Source: Candidatus Manganitrophaceae bacterium (lineage in GTDB: Bacteria > Nitrospirota > Nitrospiria > SBBL01 > JAADHI01). Taken from it: DNA of 64,000 bases. Both the position numbers and the translations under genes were made by a program. The notes beneath the pieces were generated by a model. It did no database searches. It saw only the letters and a list, made by a program, of their open reading frames with translations, and was not told the DNA's origin. Below, one piece after another: positions 18,657 through 28,226 of the stretch (positions are counted from its first letter, which is position 1; the number at the start of each line of letters is the position of its first letter). The DNA is taken from contig DUAG01000047.1 in the NCBI GenBank assembly GCA_012960925.1, positions 1 to 64,000 of the forward strand. The letters run 5' to 3'.

Positions 18657-19646
18657 TCAGGCCTCTCCCTCCGCCATCCCGGCGTTTACCTCTCGCTTCT
18701 CGGCTTCGATCTGGTTCCTGCCGTTAAGCTTCGCCCGGGTTAAGCCTCGGGCCGCCTCGGAAATGACCTCTTCCCATGAATTTTTCCCGGCCATTCCGAA
18801 CTCCTCAGAGGCAGTGCCACCGCTGAGGGTAAGAATCTTGAGGGGGCTTTCACAATTGGGTATTGCCAGGTCGGCAAGGCTTCCAATGATACGCCGTGCC
18901 AGAACATCGGCCTGCTCACACGCCGTCTCCGGAAGAAGAAGCAGGAAGGTTGCATCCTCATACCGATAGAGACGATCCGCCTGACGAATCAGGCCCTTGA
19001 GATAGCATGCCACCTCTCTGAGGGCATTATCTCCCTCCGACTTCCCGTAGCTGTCATTGTATTCCTTAAAATAATCTATATCAAAGAGAACGACCGAGTA
19101 AGATCGATTATAGCGCAAGACGGTCTCATGGGTATGCTGTAAGTCAACCTCCATGGCACGGCGATTTCCGATCCCAAGGGAGACATCTTCCAGCGCAAGT
19201 TCCTTGAGCTCGTAATTGGCCTTTTGTAATTCCTCTGTTCGTGTGATCACCGCACGCTCTATGATCTCACGCTGTGATTCAATCACCCGGAAATGAGCCC
19301 GGACCAGATCAGTCTCCGTCACAAGACCCACAACTTCGCCTCCCGTGTTCACCACGGGGAAGTGGCGAATGATTCTGCTGCGGGCGATGGCAAGCGCCTT
19401 AAAAAGAGTGGCACTCAGATTGAGTACCACAGGAGGCGAGGACATTATTTCGGAAGCGCAAAGGATCTCAGAATCCGGTTGATCGATTCGGTCAGCCAAG
19501 ACGGGGAACAAATCCCGTTCCGTGATGACCCCGACCGGCATATTCTTTTCCGCCACGATCAGACAGGGACAATCCTCCTGACGCATCAAGCGAATCACCT
19601 CGTTCAGTGTTACCTCAGAACTGACGCAGGTGACCTTCTTTGACAT
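18657..19646 (-). CDS. CBS-pair protein with degenerate GGDEF domain and intact I-site
   Basis: A 329-residue cytoplasmic protein. Two CBS motifs (about 1-125, likely binding an adenosine nucleotide) are joined by a coiled coil to a GGDEF-fold domain (about 165-310). The catalytic loop, normally GGEEF, reads EDATF at residues 230-234 (bases 18945-18959). Cyclase activity is therefore very unlikely. The inhibitory RxxD site (RQAD, 221-224) is kept at the correct five-residue spacing, so the domain could bind c-di-GMP as a receptor. Upstream half-motifs (DIDYFKEYNDSYG) are normal. It is transcribed away from ispE and the tRNA. Binding is inference; the motif change is seen directly. Confidence 0.88.
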   Translation of the reverse strand: MSKKVTCVSSEVTLNEVIRLMRQEDCPCLIVAEKNMPVGVITERDLFPVLADRIDQPDSEILCASEIMSSPPVVLNLSATLFKALAIARSRIIRHFPVVNTGGEVVGLVTETDLVRAHFRVIESQREIIERAVITRTEELQKANYELKELALEDVSLGIGNRRAMEVDLQHTHETVLRYNRSYSVVLFDIDYFKEYNDSYGKSEGDNALREVACYLKGLIRQADRLYRYEDATFLLLLPETACEQADVLARRIIGSLADLAIPNCESPLKILTLSGGTASEEFGMAGKNSWEEVISEAARGLTRAKLNGRNQIEAEKREVNAGMAEGEA

Positions 19647-19855
19647 CAGCTCGGCAATTCGAATTTCCTACATTCCACCTCCCTCTCACAACCAATGCCA
19701 TATAGTGTACATGAAGAATCAAAATTGTGCGACTTTGAGAAAAATATGTGTACCCTTTTTAAGGAAAATTTAAAACACACTATGACAGCATAGCGGGAAG
19801 GGGTTTTTGAAGAACCCGGCCCTGATAGGACGAGGAATGCACTCGCGATACGGGT

Positions 19856-20869
19856 TCAAGATATGAGTGGCTCAACAAAAGAGGAAAGAAAGTTCATGGT
19901 CCGGGTTTCAGCCCAGTACATTGCCTTCCAAGGCCATTTCCCCTGCACAAACCCGACATGTCCTCCCGCAGGGGAAATATCTGCCTCCAGCCATTTTGAT
20001 TGAATAATGATCTCTGTCGGGAGGAAGGGACCCGGCAGGAAGGGATCGTCTTCCGCATGGATAATCAAGGTCTGGAGCCGGATACTGGAGAGAAACTTTT
20101 TTGAGCTGTTCCGGCTCCAGTAATCAAGCCCACTTTTGAAGTGGTGAATGGGCGCTGTCACCTTGTCATCAAATTCAGCGAATGATGTGATCCTCTTGAC
20201 CACATCAGGATCAACCAGACCCCGATACCGCCTTTCTTTGAGCAGGGCTTTTTGTTTGAGCGTTTTTAAAAAGATCCTCCCATAGATCTGGCTGACGCCC
20301 TGATCGACCCGATGGGCTGCAAGTTCCAGATCAAACGGGACTGAAATCGCCACGGCCGCCCGAACCCTTGGATTGCAGGTCTCCCCGTTTTCTCCCAGCC
20401 ATTTTAAGAGAACATTCCCCCCTAATGAAAATCCAACAATAAAGAGAGGACTTTCCGGCCGGAGTTGATGCAAGCGTCCAACGACCCAATCCAGATCACT
20501 TGTCTCCCCGGAGTGATAGAAACGTTCCTGGCGATTGATCTCCCCGGAACAAGACCTAAAATTAAGCGCCACGCCCCGCCAACCCATCCGATAGACATGT
20601 CGAAGCATTCCCAGGATGTACTCCGCCCTGGAAGAACCCTCCAGACCATGGAGCAAGAGAATGGTCGGAGACTGATACAGATCACGGTTTGAAGAAGATG
20701 GATCAAAGAAGTCCAGATCAAGAAAATCATCATCCGGCGTCTCCCACCGCTCCCGCCTCACCGGGAGCTTTAAGGTCTCACTAAACAGCCTTCACCAAAC
20801 CGTCTGAAGATGGCGGCCGCGACACCACCATGCCGGCACAAATTCACAGGGTTCGGGACGATCTTTCAA
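19856..20869 (-). pseudogene. YheT-like alpha/beta hydrolase interrupted by in-frame TGA
   Basis: The intact part (GTG at 20761 to 19856) encodes an alpha/beta hydrolase of the YheT family, with the oxyanion region HGLEGSS, nucleophile elbow GFSLGGN, and acid and His residues in HAEDDPFLPG and GGHVGF. The frame continues upstream through one TGA (20792-20794). Before it the translation reads VPAWWCRGRHLQTVW and after it RLFSETLK, which is the usual YheT N terminus. A TTG start at 20867-20869 has GGAG 8 bases upstream. Relatives often have Gly at the stop position, so a GGA-to-TGA change would explain it. The gene is probably inactive or makes a shortened protein from the GTG. A sequencing error is the alternative. 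Confidence 0.8.
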
Positions 20870-20943
20870 TAACTTCTCTCCGGATTGAGGGTCGGGGGCA
20901 TGGAAGGGAATTACTTATTTTGTTGATTATGTGGACTTCTCAG

Positions 20944-21162
20944 CTACGGAAAGTTCGAGATCTCACGAGATGTTACCACTGCTGCCTTCGACAATGTCTT
21001 TTCCGTTTTAGAACCGACAGAGCTTCCGCATCCCTGGCACAGATAATCGAAAAGCTCTCCATCCGGGAGGATGAGGAGGAGCTTTTCCCGGACCGGCATC
21101 GCCCGGCCACATTTATTGCAGTAGAGGAGCGATGCGCTAAGCTGGTCGTAGCTCTTCTCCAT
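20944..21162 (-). CDS. small zinc-ribbon protein
   Basis: A 72-residue soluble protein with two CxxC knuckles (Cys15/Cys18 and Cys42/Cys45), each in a CxxCG context, which should bind one zinc ion. A GAGG ribosome site lies 7 bases before the ATG. The protein carries no other known domain, and the role is unknown; such ribbons are often small regulators or RNA- or protein-binding modules. It is on the same strand as the broken yheT-like gene and 75 bases upstream of its TTG start. Confidence 0.6.
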   Translation of the reverse strand: MEKSYDQLSASLLYCNKCGRAMPVREKLLLILPDGELFDYLCQGCGSSVGSKTEKTLSKAAVVTSREISNFP

Positions 21163-21212
21163 GATGCAGCCTCATCTTATTCGTCATTCGCTGTTACCCA
21201 GCGCTTTGTGTA

Positions 21213-21393
21213 AAGGAACCTCTGAATAAGTCATGAATTATTTTTTCAGGGCACTTATGTCCCGCTTCTACTTTACAAATCTTGAAAATAGCGGGCTATG
21301 GCTTCGCGAGAACCATCCTCTGCGATTTTCGCCTTCAATCGAAATATTTTATCCCCTAAAAAAATCAACCCAGACTTAATCAGGGGCTCCTAA
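21213..21393. repeat. family A inverted-repeat element (A2)
   Basis: About 181 bp with ends AAAGGAACCTCTGAATAAGTC and GACTTAATCAGGGGCTCCTAA. The core carries the family hairpin ATGGCTTCGCGAGAACCAT. Its right end overlaps the last codons of thiL: the thiL stop (TGA, 21380-21382) and the preceding RSP codons lie in the terminal repeat. Confidence 0.88.
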
Positions 21394-22372
21394 AATGATC
21401 ATACCCATGCGGCTCAATTCGCTGCAACTTCCCCTCACTCCTGACAAACAGCCCCCGCCTCGTAATGGTACCGATTCTTGTTGCACGAATCAATCTATCC
21501 TGGAGGAGACTCTCCAATTTCCTGATTTTTTTTGGGGGAACGGAAAAGAGCAACTCGTAGTCTTCACCTCCACGGAGGGCATATTCTAAAGGATTCCTCC
21601 CCGCCTGGTGAGCAAACCGCCTGAGCGAAGGGGTGATCGGGATCGCCTTCAGATCGAGTTCTGCCCCCACACCACTCTCTTCTGCCAGATGATTCAGGTC
21701 AGACACAAGACCGTCGGAGAGATCGATCATGGCCGAAGGAATCGCCTTTCTGGCCAAAAGGCTCCCCTCACGCCAGCGTGCCTGCGGGGTCTGGTACCGA
21801 CGCACCAATCGTGGGAACAATTTCGGTGAGATTTCCTTCTTGAGCATTTCCAGACCGGCCGAAGCTTCTCCGAGAGTCCCTGTGACATAGAGGGCATCTC
21901 CCGCCTTCGCCCCACTCCGCTTCACAACTTCTTTCCGGGGAACGTCGCCAACCATCGTCAGCGAGATGAAGAAAGGGCCTTTCGAGAAAGCGGTATTCCC
22001 CCCGATGAGTTCTGTCTCCGTTTCTCTCGCCCCCTTTCGAATCCCCCCATAGAGACGATCCAGATCCCCCACGTCGACCCGCTTGTTCAAACCAAGGGAG
22101 ATGAGGAAATAACGGGGGGTCCCGCCCATTGCCGCGACATCGCTGATATTGACGGAGACCGCCTTATAACCGATCTGATAAAAACTTGAAAACGAGAGAT
22201 CAAAGTGAATGCTTTCGAGTAAACTGTCCGTCGTTAAGAGGAGATACTTATTTCCAGAAGGGACAATGGCGGCTGTGTCGTCACCGATTCCGATGGGGAC
22301 CGTCGAGGAAAGAGGGAACTTCTTTCTGATCCTTCTGATGAAGCCAAACTCACCGATCTCTTGAAGACCCAT
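21380..22372 (-). CDS. thiL: thiamine-monophosphate kinase
   Basis: Makes thiamine diphosphate from thiamine monophosphate and ATP in the last step of vitamin B1 synthesis. The 330-residue protein has the metal- and phosphate-binding motifs GIGDDTAAI, TTDSLLESIHFD, IGGNTAF, IDLSDGLVSDL and RGGEDYELLF. It lies 14 bases after lon on the same strand, so the two are likely co-transcribed. The last three residues and the stop codon come from the terminal repeat of element A2, yet the conserved core is intact. Confidence 0.94.
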   Translation of the reverse strand: MGLQEIGEFGFIRRIRKKFPLSSTVPIGIGDDTAAIVPSGNKYLLLTTDSLLESIHFDLSFSSFYQIGYKAVSVNISDVAAMGGTPRYFLISLGLNKRVDVGDLDRLYGGIRKGARETETELIGGNTAFSKGPFFISLTMVGDVPRKEVVKRSGAKAGDALYVTGTLGEASAGLEMLKKEISPKLFPRLVRRYQTPQARWREGSLLARKAIPSAMIDLSDGLVSDLNHLAEESGVGAELDLKAIPITPSLRRFAHQAGRNPLEYALRGGEDYELLFSVPPKKIRKLESLLQDRLIRATRIGTITRRGLFVRSEGKLQRIEPHGYDHFRSP

Positions 22373-22386
22373 CCTTACTATGCCAC

Positions 22387-24774
22387 TTACTTCTTCTTTC
22401 GGGATTTTTGTTTTTTTGAAGCGGGTACTCCGCGTAATGCCGTTTTGAGGACGGTATCCATGTGATCTGCAAAAACAAACTTGAGACCTCGCTGGAGATG
22501 CCGGGGAACCTCGTCGATATCCTTTTCATTTCGCTTTGGAATAATAATCGTTTTGATCCCGGCCCGCTTTGCCGCAAGGATCTTCTCCTTCAATCCGCCC
22601 ACCGGGAGAATCCGGCCACGGAGGGTCACTTCTCCAGTCATTGAAACCTCATGGCGGAGCGGTCTTCCCGTAAACACCGAAGCAAGAGCGCTGGCCATTG
22701 TGATTCCGGCTGAAGGGCCATCTTTTGGAATAGCACCCGAGGGGACATGGATATGTATATCATTTTCCGAAAAAACATCAGCATTGATTTTAAGCGTTTT
22801 TTCTTTAGATCGAATATAGGATAGTGCGGCCTGGGCCGATTCTTTCATCACATCTCCAAGAGAGCCAGTGAGGATCAGCCCACCTTTCCCTTTCATGATG
22901 GTTGCTTCGACGCGGATGATATCCCCACCGGTCGGCGTCCACGCCATACCGGTTGCAAGGCCGACTTCATCCTTTTCCTCTTCCGCTTCCGGAAGAAACT
23001 TGGGGATACCGAGAAAATTATCAACATTTTTCGGCGTAATTTTGAACTGCTTCTTTTCCCCTTCGGCCATGCGTCGCGCGATTTTTCGAAGGACCCGGGC
23101 TACTTCCCGTTCCAATTGACGAACGCCCGCTTCGCGTGTGTATTGCGTGACAATATGTGCGATGGCGGCATTGCTGAATTGTACTTTTTTAAGCGGGGTT
23201 CCATGGTCGGTGATCTGGCGAGGGATAATAAAATTCCGCGCAATGCCAACCTTTTCTTCGGTTGTATATCCGGCGATATCAATAATCTCCATCCGGTCAC
23301 GTAAAGGCGCAGGAATGGGGTCGATCTGATTCGCGGTCGTGATGAACATGACCTTGGAAAGATCAAAGGGAACTCCGAGGTAGTGATCTGAGAAGCTATT
23401 GTTTTGCTCCGGGTCCAGGACCTCCAGCAAGGCGGAGGAAGGGTCTCCACGAAAATCCATCCCGACCTTATCAATCTCATCCATCATGAAGACCGGGTTG
23501 CTCGTGCCCCCCTGCTTCATCCCCTGGATGATGCGGCCCGGCAATGATCCTACATAGGTCCGGCGATGCCCCCGAATTTCGGCTTCATCCCGAATTCCTC
23601 CCAGGGAAACCCTGACAAACTCTCGCCCAAGGGAACGCGCGATTGATTTCCCCAGCGAGGTCTTTCCCACACCGGGAGGACCGACAAAACAGAGGACCGG
23701 CCCTTTCGTTTTTTCATTTAGCTTCCGGACAGCAAGATATTCTAGGATCCGCTCTTTCACCTTTTCCAGATCGTAGTGGTCTGCATCCAGGACCTTTTTT
23801 GCGGCAATCGTATCGAGAGTGTCTTTTGTCGTGATGCTCCACGGGAGTTCTACCATCCACTCAAGGTAGGTGCGGACTGTAGAAGCCTCTGCCGCATCAG
23901 GGTGCATCCGCTCCAAACGTTTGAGCTGTTTTTCCGCCTCCTTCATCACTTTTTCCGGCATCTTCGCCTCGGAAATCTTGGTGCGAAACTCCTGAATCTC
24001 CTCCGCCCGTTCATCTGTCTCACCGAGTTCTTTTTGGATCGCCTTCAACTGCTCTCTCAGGAAATACTCCCGCTGGGTCTTGTCCATCTCACCTTTTGCT
24101 TCTGTCTGAATCTTCTGCTGCATCGAAAGGACATCTAGTTCTTTTGCCAGGATATCGCTCACCTTACGAAGCCGCTCAACAGGGTCGAGGGTCTCCAAAA
24201 CCTCCTGTGCGATGGGGACCTTTAGCCCCAGATTTGAGACAACCAGGTCGGATAAACGACCGGGATCCTCAAGATTTTCAATCAGGGAAATCACATCGGG
24301 AACCAGAAGTTTTCCAAAGGCAATCGTCTTCTCCACCTGCTCTTTGACCATCCGGGTTGACGCTTCCACCTCAAGGGAAGGTTTCGCCTTCTTCCGTTCA
24401 ACAACCTTCTTAATTTTGACCTGGTAATACGGGGTAAGGCTGGCAAAAGATTCAATTCTGGCCTTCACCAGTCCCTGGACCAGAATCTTCACCCTTCCGT
24501 CCGAGAGCTTCAGCATGCGAACAATTGTCCCGACCGTTCCCATCGAATAGATCTCTTCCGGTTTCGGGATCTCGACTTCCAGTGATTTCTGTGCGGAAAG
24601 AAATACCATTTTATTCCCGGAAACCGCCTTCTCTATAGCCTTGATTGAGGCCTCTCTCCCAACAAAGAGCGGAAGAACCATATGGGGGAAGACAACGATA
24701 TCTCTTACCGGGAGAAGGGGGAGCTCCTTCGGAATTTCAATTTCTTTTGCTTCCTGACGACTTGATCCAGACAA
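22387..24774 (-). CDS. lon: ATP-dependent Lon protease
   Basis: Cytoplasmic AAA+ serine protease that degrades misfolded and regulatory proteins. The 795-residue protein has the LON substrate domain (about 10-210), a coiled coil, an AAA+ domain (Walker [14 protein letters not shown], Walker [10 protein letters not shown]) and a protease domain with the catalytic Ser in [10 protein letters not shown] and Lys in [14 protein letters not shown]. The start is TTG at 24772-24774, preceded by AGAAGGAG at a 6-base spacing. It is followed closely by thiL. No HrcA (CIRCE) or sigma-32 site is evident in the 16-base gap to galU. Confidence 0.96.
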   Translation of the reverse strand: MSGSSRQEAKEIEIPKELPLLPVRDIVVFPHMVLPLFVGREASIKAIEKAVSGNKMVFLSAQKSLEVEIPKPEEIYSMGTVGTIVRMLKLSDGRVKILVQGLVKARIESFASLTPYYQVKIKKVVERKKAKPSLEVEASTRMVKEQVEKTIAFGKLLVPDVISLIENLEDPGRLSDLVVSNLGLKVPIAQEVLETLDPVERLRKVSDILAKELDVLSMQQKIQTEAKGEMDKTQREYFLREQLKAIQKELGETDERAEEIQEFRTKISEAKMPEKVMKEAEKQLKRLERMHPDAAEASTVRTYLEWMVELPWSITTKDTLDTIAAKKVLDADHYDLEKVKERILEYLAVRKLNEKTKGPVLCFVGPPGVGKTSLGKSIARSLGREFVRVSLGGIRDEAEIRGHRRTYVGSLPGRIIQGMKQGGTSNPVFMMDEIDKVGMDFRGDPSSALLEVLDPEQNNSFSDHYLGVPFDLSKVMFITTANQIDPIPAPLRDRMEIIDIAGYTTEEKVGIARNFIIPRQITDHGTPLKKVQFSNAAIAHIVTQYTREAGVRQLEREVARVLRKIARRMAEGEKKQFKITPKNVDNFLGIPKFLPEAEEEKDEVGLATGMAWTPTGGDIIRVEATIMKGKGGLILTGSLGDVMKESAQAALSYIRSKEKTLKINADVFSENDIHIHVPSGAIPKDGPSAGITMASALASVFTGRPLRHEVSMTGEVTLRGRILPVGGLKEKILAAKRAGIKTIIIPKRNEKDIDEVPRHLQRGLKFVFADHMDTVLKTALRGVPASKKQKSRKKK

Positions 24775-24790
24775 ATAAAACTCCTTCTAT

Positions 24791-25663
24791 TTATAGCGTG
24801 AGGCTCTTTAAATACGCCTTGAACGCCTCTCCAAGTTCTTTATTTTTAAGACCCATTTCGACGGTCGCCTTAAGAAACCCCAATTTGTCTCCGGCATCAT
24901 AACGGTTCCCCTTTATGATATATCCATACATATTTCGTATCTTTGCCAGCTCCTTAAGGGCGTCCGTCAATTGAATCTCATTCCCCTTCCCGGGTGCCGT
25001 TTTTTCAAGAAGCTCAAAGATCTCCGGAATGAGAATGTAGCGTCCAATCACGGCAAGGTCGGAAGGAGCCTCTTCCTGTGAGGGCTTTTCTACCATATCA
25101 TTGATTTTGTAGAGTCCGTCAATGGCCGGTTCAGCATCCAGGATACCATACTGGTGTACATCTGATTTCAGCACGCGCTGAACCCCTATGAGCGGCGCCT
25201 GGTTCCGCTCATAGACTGAGGTCATCTGTTGGAGCGCGGAGGGGAAGTGGTCGATAATGTCATCCCCAAGTAAGACCGCAAAAGGTTCATCCCCGATCAG
25301 GTTCTTTGCACAGAGGATTGCATGGCCTAAGCCGCGGGCCTCACTCTGCCGGACATAACAGAAATCGGCCATATCTGATATTTTTCTGAGATCCTGCCAA
25401 AGGTCTTCTTTTCCCTTCTGTTTGAGCGCTTCTTCCAATTCAAAGGAAATATCAAAATGATCTTCAATAGCCCTTTTCCCTCGACCGGTCACAATGATGA
25501 TCTGTGTAATCCCGGCAGAAACGGCCTCTTCTACGACATATTGAATCAAGGGTTTATCGACAAGGGGGAGCATCTCCTTCGGAGAGGCCTTGGTCGCCGG
25601 AAGAAAACGGGTTCCGAGTCCGGCCGCCGGAATGACGGCCTTTGTGATCTGACGTGCCAGCAT
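24791..25663 (-). CDS. galU: UTP-glucose-1-phosphate uridylyltransferase
   Basis: Makes UDP-glucose for envelope polysaccharide and LPS precursors. The 290-residue protein begins with the nucleotidyltransferase signature AVIPAAGLGTRFLPATKASPKEM. It also has EEAVSAGI, VRQSEARGLGHAI, the metal-binding LLGDDII and GRYILIPEIFELL. AGGAGG lies 6 bases before the ATG. It is transcribed toward lon with a 16-base gap, and probably in one unit with lon and thiL. Confidence 0.95.
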   Translation of the reverse strand: MLARQITKAVIPAAGLGTRFLPATKASPKEMLPLVDKPLIQYVVEEAVSAGITQIIIVTGRGKRAIEDHFDISFELEEALKQKGKEDLWQDLRKISDMADFCYVRQSEARGLGHAILCAKNLIGDEPFAVLLGDDIIDHFPSALQQMTSVYERNQAPLIGVQRVLKSDVHQYGILDAEPAIDGLYKINDMVEKPSQEEAPSDLAVIGRYILIPEIFELLEKTAPGKGNEIQLTDALKELAKIRNMYGYIIKGNRYDAGDKLGFLKATVEMGLKNKELGEAFKAYLKSLTL

Positions 25664-25777
25664 ACTTTACCTCCTAAAAGCAGAATTCTATTGCAGGTAA
25701 CGAAACAAAGTCAAGTAAACTCCAGTCGACTTAACCGTTGAGCAAGATCCAGTCGCGAATCATTAGGATCCTATTTC

Positions 25778-26395
25778 TCAGACAAACTCCTCGGCCGCCC
25801 GATCCCGAAGCCGAAGGTAGATTCTGTTAACCGCCTCTTTAACCTTGGGGACTTTCTCCTGATTGCAGATAACCTCATCTGCAAAGGGAAGTTTTTGATC
25901 GAGCGGCATTTGAGTATCAATGCGAAGTGTGGCCTCTGACCGTGTCAGGCCCTCCCGCCGAGTCAACCGATCAATTTGCGTCATGCGATCTACATACACA
26001 AGGAGCAGCCAGTCCATCTCTTTATAGGCATCCGTCTCAATCAGGAGTGCTGCATCAAAAATAATGACTGCTTTCGGGTATTTTTGTGAGATGACTTCTC
26101 TCTCGGATAGGGCGCTTTCAAAAACGCCGGGATGAACAATCTGATTGAGCATCTGACGTCGGGTCGCATCCTGAAAGATGATCTTACCGAGTTTAGATCG
26201 GTTAATCTCACCAGAGCTGTCCAGGATTTCCCTACCAAAGGCGTCTATGACCGGTTGATAGGCCTTATTCCCTTTTTTAATCAGGTCATGGGCAATTTCG
26301 TCCGCATCGACAATGAAAGCCCCTGATTGACGCAAAAACCGGGAGACGGTACTTTTCCCGCTTGCAATTCCGCCGGTCAAACCCACCCAAATCAT
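25778..26395 (-). CDS. coaE: dephospho-CoA kinase
   Basis: Final step of coenzyme A synthesis: phosphorylates the 3'-hydroxyl of dephospho-CoA. The 205-residue protein has the P-loop GLTGGIASGKSTVSRFL, the substrate motif DADEIAHDL, a LIE acidic residue in AALLIETDAYKEMD and the lid segment RREGLTRSEATLRI. A GAGG ribosome site lies 5 bases before the ATG. It is 114 bases upstream of galU on the same strand. Confidence 0.95.
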   Translation of the reverse strand: MIWVGLTGGIASGKSTVSRFLRQSGAFIVDADEIAHDLIKKGNKAYQPVIDAFGREILDSSGEINRSKLGKIIFQDATRRQMLNQIVHPGVFESALSEREVISQKYPKAVIIFDAALLIETDAYKEMDWLLLVYVDRMTQIDRLTRREGLTRSEATLRIDTQMPLDQKLPFADEVICNQEKVPKVKEAVNRIYLRLRDRAAEEFV

Positions 26396-26609
26396 CCCAT
26401 CCTCTTGAACACGTACAGCGAGCGCAACCCCCGCCTTTCCAGAGCAGAGTTCGGCGAGCGAATAAAAATAAATCGGTTTTTTTATTTCAGGGAGAAGAAC
26501 CCTCGCCCTTCCTGGCCGAAGTTATTAAACACTGAACACATAATAACATAATCTCCTCGGTTCAACCACATAACTGGGACAGAATACCCTCATAAACCTC
26601 CGAATTGTC

Positions 26610-26803
26610 TAAGGAACCTCGGATTAAGTCTGGGTTGAGTTTTTCAAGAGATCTTATGTTTCGATTCAAGGCGAAAATCGCAGAGGATGGTTCTCGCGAA
26701 GCCATAGCTCGCTATTTGGAAGACTTGCAACGCAGAAGCGGGACATAAGTGCCCTGAAAAAATAACTCATGACTTATTCAGAGGGTCCCTCAGAGGGTCC
26801 CTA
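26610..26803. repeat. family A inverted-repeat element (A3)
   Basis: About 194 bp. CTAA flanks both ends, which fits a YTAR target duplication. The right terminus is partly duplicated (CAGAGGGTCCCT occurs twice). The core hairpin GATGGTTCTCGCGAAGCCAT matches A2 and A5. The rest of the 26396-26978 gap shows no gene. Confidence 0.88.
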
Positions 26804-26978
26804 AGAATCCTGCGTTTCTGCCAAGAGACTCCTTCGCCGTACACGAAGACATCATTCTGGTCATGCCTTAGAGGGAGACTTTAGAATTGCCCTCAAGACG
26901 ACTGGGATTTCAGGGCCCTCTACTTGCTAAAATGTTCCCTTTCCGTTAAGATTCTCCCCCGTAAGGAGCCATAAGCTG

Positions 26979-28136
26979 ATGTTCGAACAAACCGCCAGCC
27001 TCTTTCCGGAACTTCAGAAGGATCTCGTTTCCTATACCAAAGGGGTCTTGCCTGTCCAGAAGATCAAGGCACTGATTGAAGCCGGGCATATCCGCAGCAA
27101 GAACCCGATCTCAGAAGATCAAATCCAGCCCTCGAGTATCGACCTCAGGCTGGGGGCGGTCGCATACCGGGTGCGGGCCAGCTTTCTGACAGGCAAGCAT
27201 ACACCCGTCGCGAAGAAGATTAAAACACTCCAGATGCATCAAATTGATCTGACGGAATCGGCCGTCCTGGAAAAGGGCTGCGTCTATATCGTCCCCCTCA
27301 TGGAGGAACTTCGCCTTCCCCTTACAATCTCAGCCAAGGCAAATCCAAAAAGCACGACAGGACGATTGGATGTCTTCACCCGATTGATCAGCGACTACGG
27401 CATGGAGTTCGAGCGGGTCGAGGCCGGATACAAGGGAAGGCTCTACGTGGAAATTGCGCCGAGAACCTTCAGCATCCTGGTCCGGGAAGGGACCAAGCTC
27501 AATCAACTGCGGTTTTTCAAGGGCACGGATACACCACCGACGGATTCCAAGTTAGACAAACTCGACAAACTGGAAACACTGGTCTATCTTGCGGATGGTC
27601 ACCCGAAAGCCCCCTTGATCTCAGAAGGGATACGCATATCGATTGACTTGGAAGGGCGGCACGGATCTGGGATCATTGGATACAAGGCGAAACAGCACGC
27701 CCCGCTCATTGACCTGAGCAGAATCAATCATTATGACCCGCTGGAATTCTGGGAACCGATCACACGACCAAGGACAAAGAGTATTGTCCTGAACCCGGAC
27801 GACTTCTACATTCTGATCTCAAAAGAAAAACTTCGGATTCCACCTGATTTTGCAGCGGAAATGGTTGCTTACGATCCCTCCGTCGGTGAATTCCGAATAC
27901 ACTATGCGGGATTCTTTGACCCCGGTTTTGGCTATGGGGACAACGATATCGAGGGGACCCCTGCGGTTCTGGAAGTCCGGTCCCATGAGGTTCCCTTTCT
28001 CCTTGAAGATGAACAGGTGGTCGGCCGCTTAATCTATGAAAGGCTCCTCGCCCGGCCCGAAAAGATATACGGTGTCGGGATCGGCTCTTCATATCAATGC
28101 CAGGGCCTCTCTCTCAGCAAGCAATTCAAGCGGTAA
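26979..28136 (+). CDS. dcd: double-length dCTP deaminase (Dcd family)
   Basis: Converts dCTP to dUTP, feeding dTMP synthesis. At 385 residues it is twice the usual Dcd length (about 190) and reads as two tandem dUTPase-fold domains, as in the long Dcd of many alphaproteobacteria. The first half has QPSSIDLRLG and SAKANPKSTTGRLDVF...GYKGRLYVEI. The second repeats the pattern with SIVLNPDDFYIL, FFDPGFGYG and EDEQVVGRLIYERL, ending in a family-like tail (GSSYQCQGLSLSKQF). AAGGAG lies 10 bases before the ATG. Which half holds the catalytic Glu is not clear from sequence alone. Confidence 0.85.
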   Translation: MFEQTASLFPELQKDLVSYTKGVLPVQKIKALIEAGHIRSKNPISEDQIQPSSIDLRLGAVAYRVRASFLTGKHTPVAKKIKTLQMHQIDLTESAVLEKGCVYIVPLMEELRLPLTISAKANPKSTTGRLDVFTRLISDYGMEFERVEAGYKGRLYVEIAPRTFSILVREGTKLNQLRFFKGTDTPPTDSKLDKLDKLETLVYLADGHPKAPLISEGIRISIDLEGRHGSGIIGYKAKQHAPLIDLSRINHYDPLEFWEPITRPRTKSIVLNPDDFYILISKEKLRIPPDFAAEMVAYDPSVGEFRIHYAGFFDPGFGYGDNDIEGTPAVLEVRSHEVPFLLEDEQVVGRLIYERLLARPEKIYGVGIGSSYQCQGLSLSKQFKR

Positions 28137-28226
28137 CGGATCCAGTGTCGTCTCTGCCCGATCGGGCTTTCCTTCATATTCCAACAGCGCCCTTCCCCTT
28201 TAGAGGGAGGAAAGGTTGACGAGACC

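Noticed and set aside
20792-20794. TGA in the yheT-like gene as selenocysteine or recoded glycine
   Set aside because: Relatives have Gly or Pro here, not Cys. Many genes in the window use TGA as a real stop, and no SECIS-like hairpin is evident just after it. A mutation or read error is simpler.
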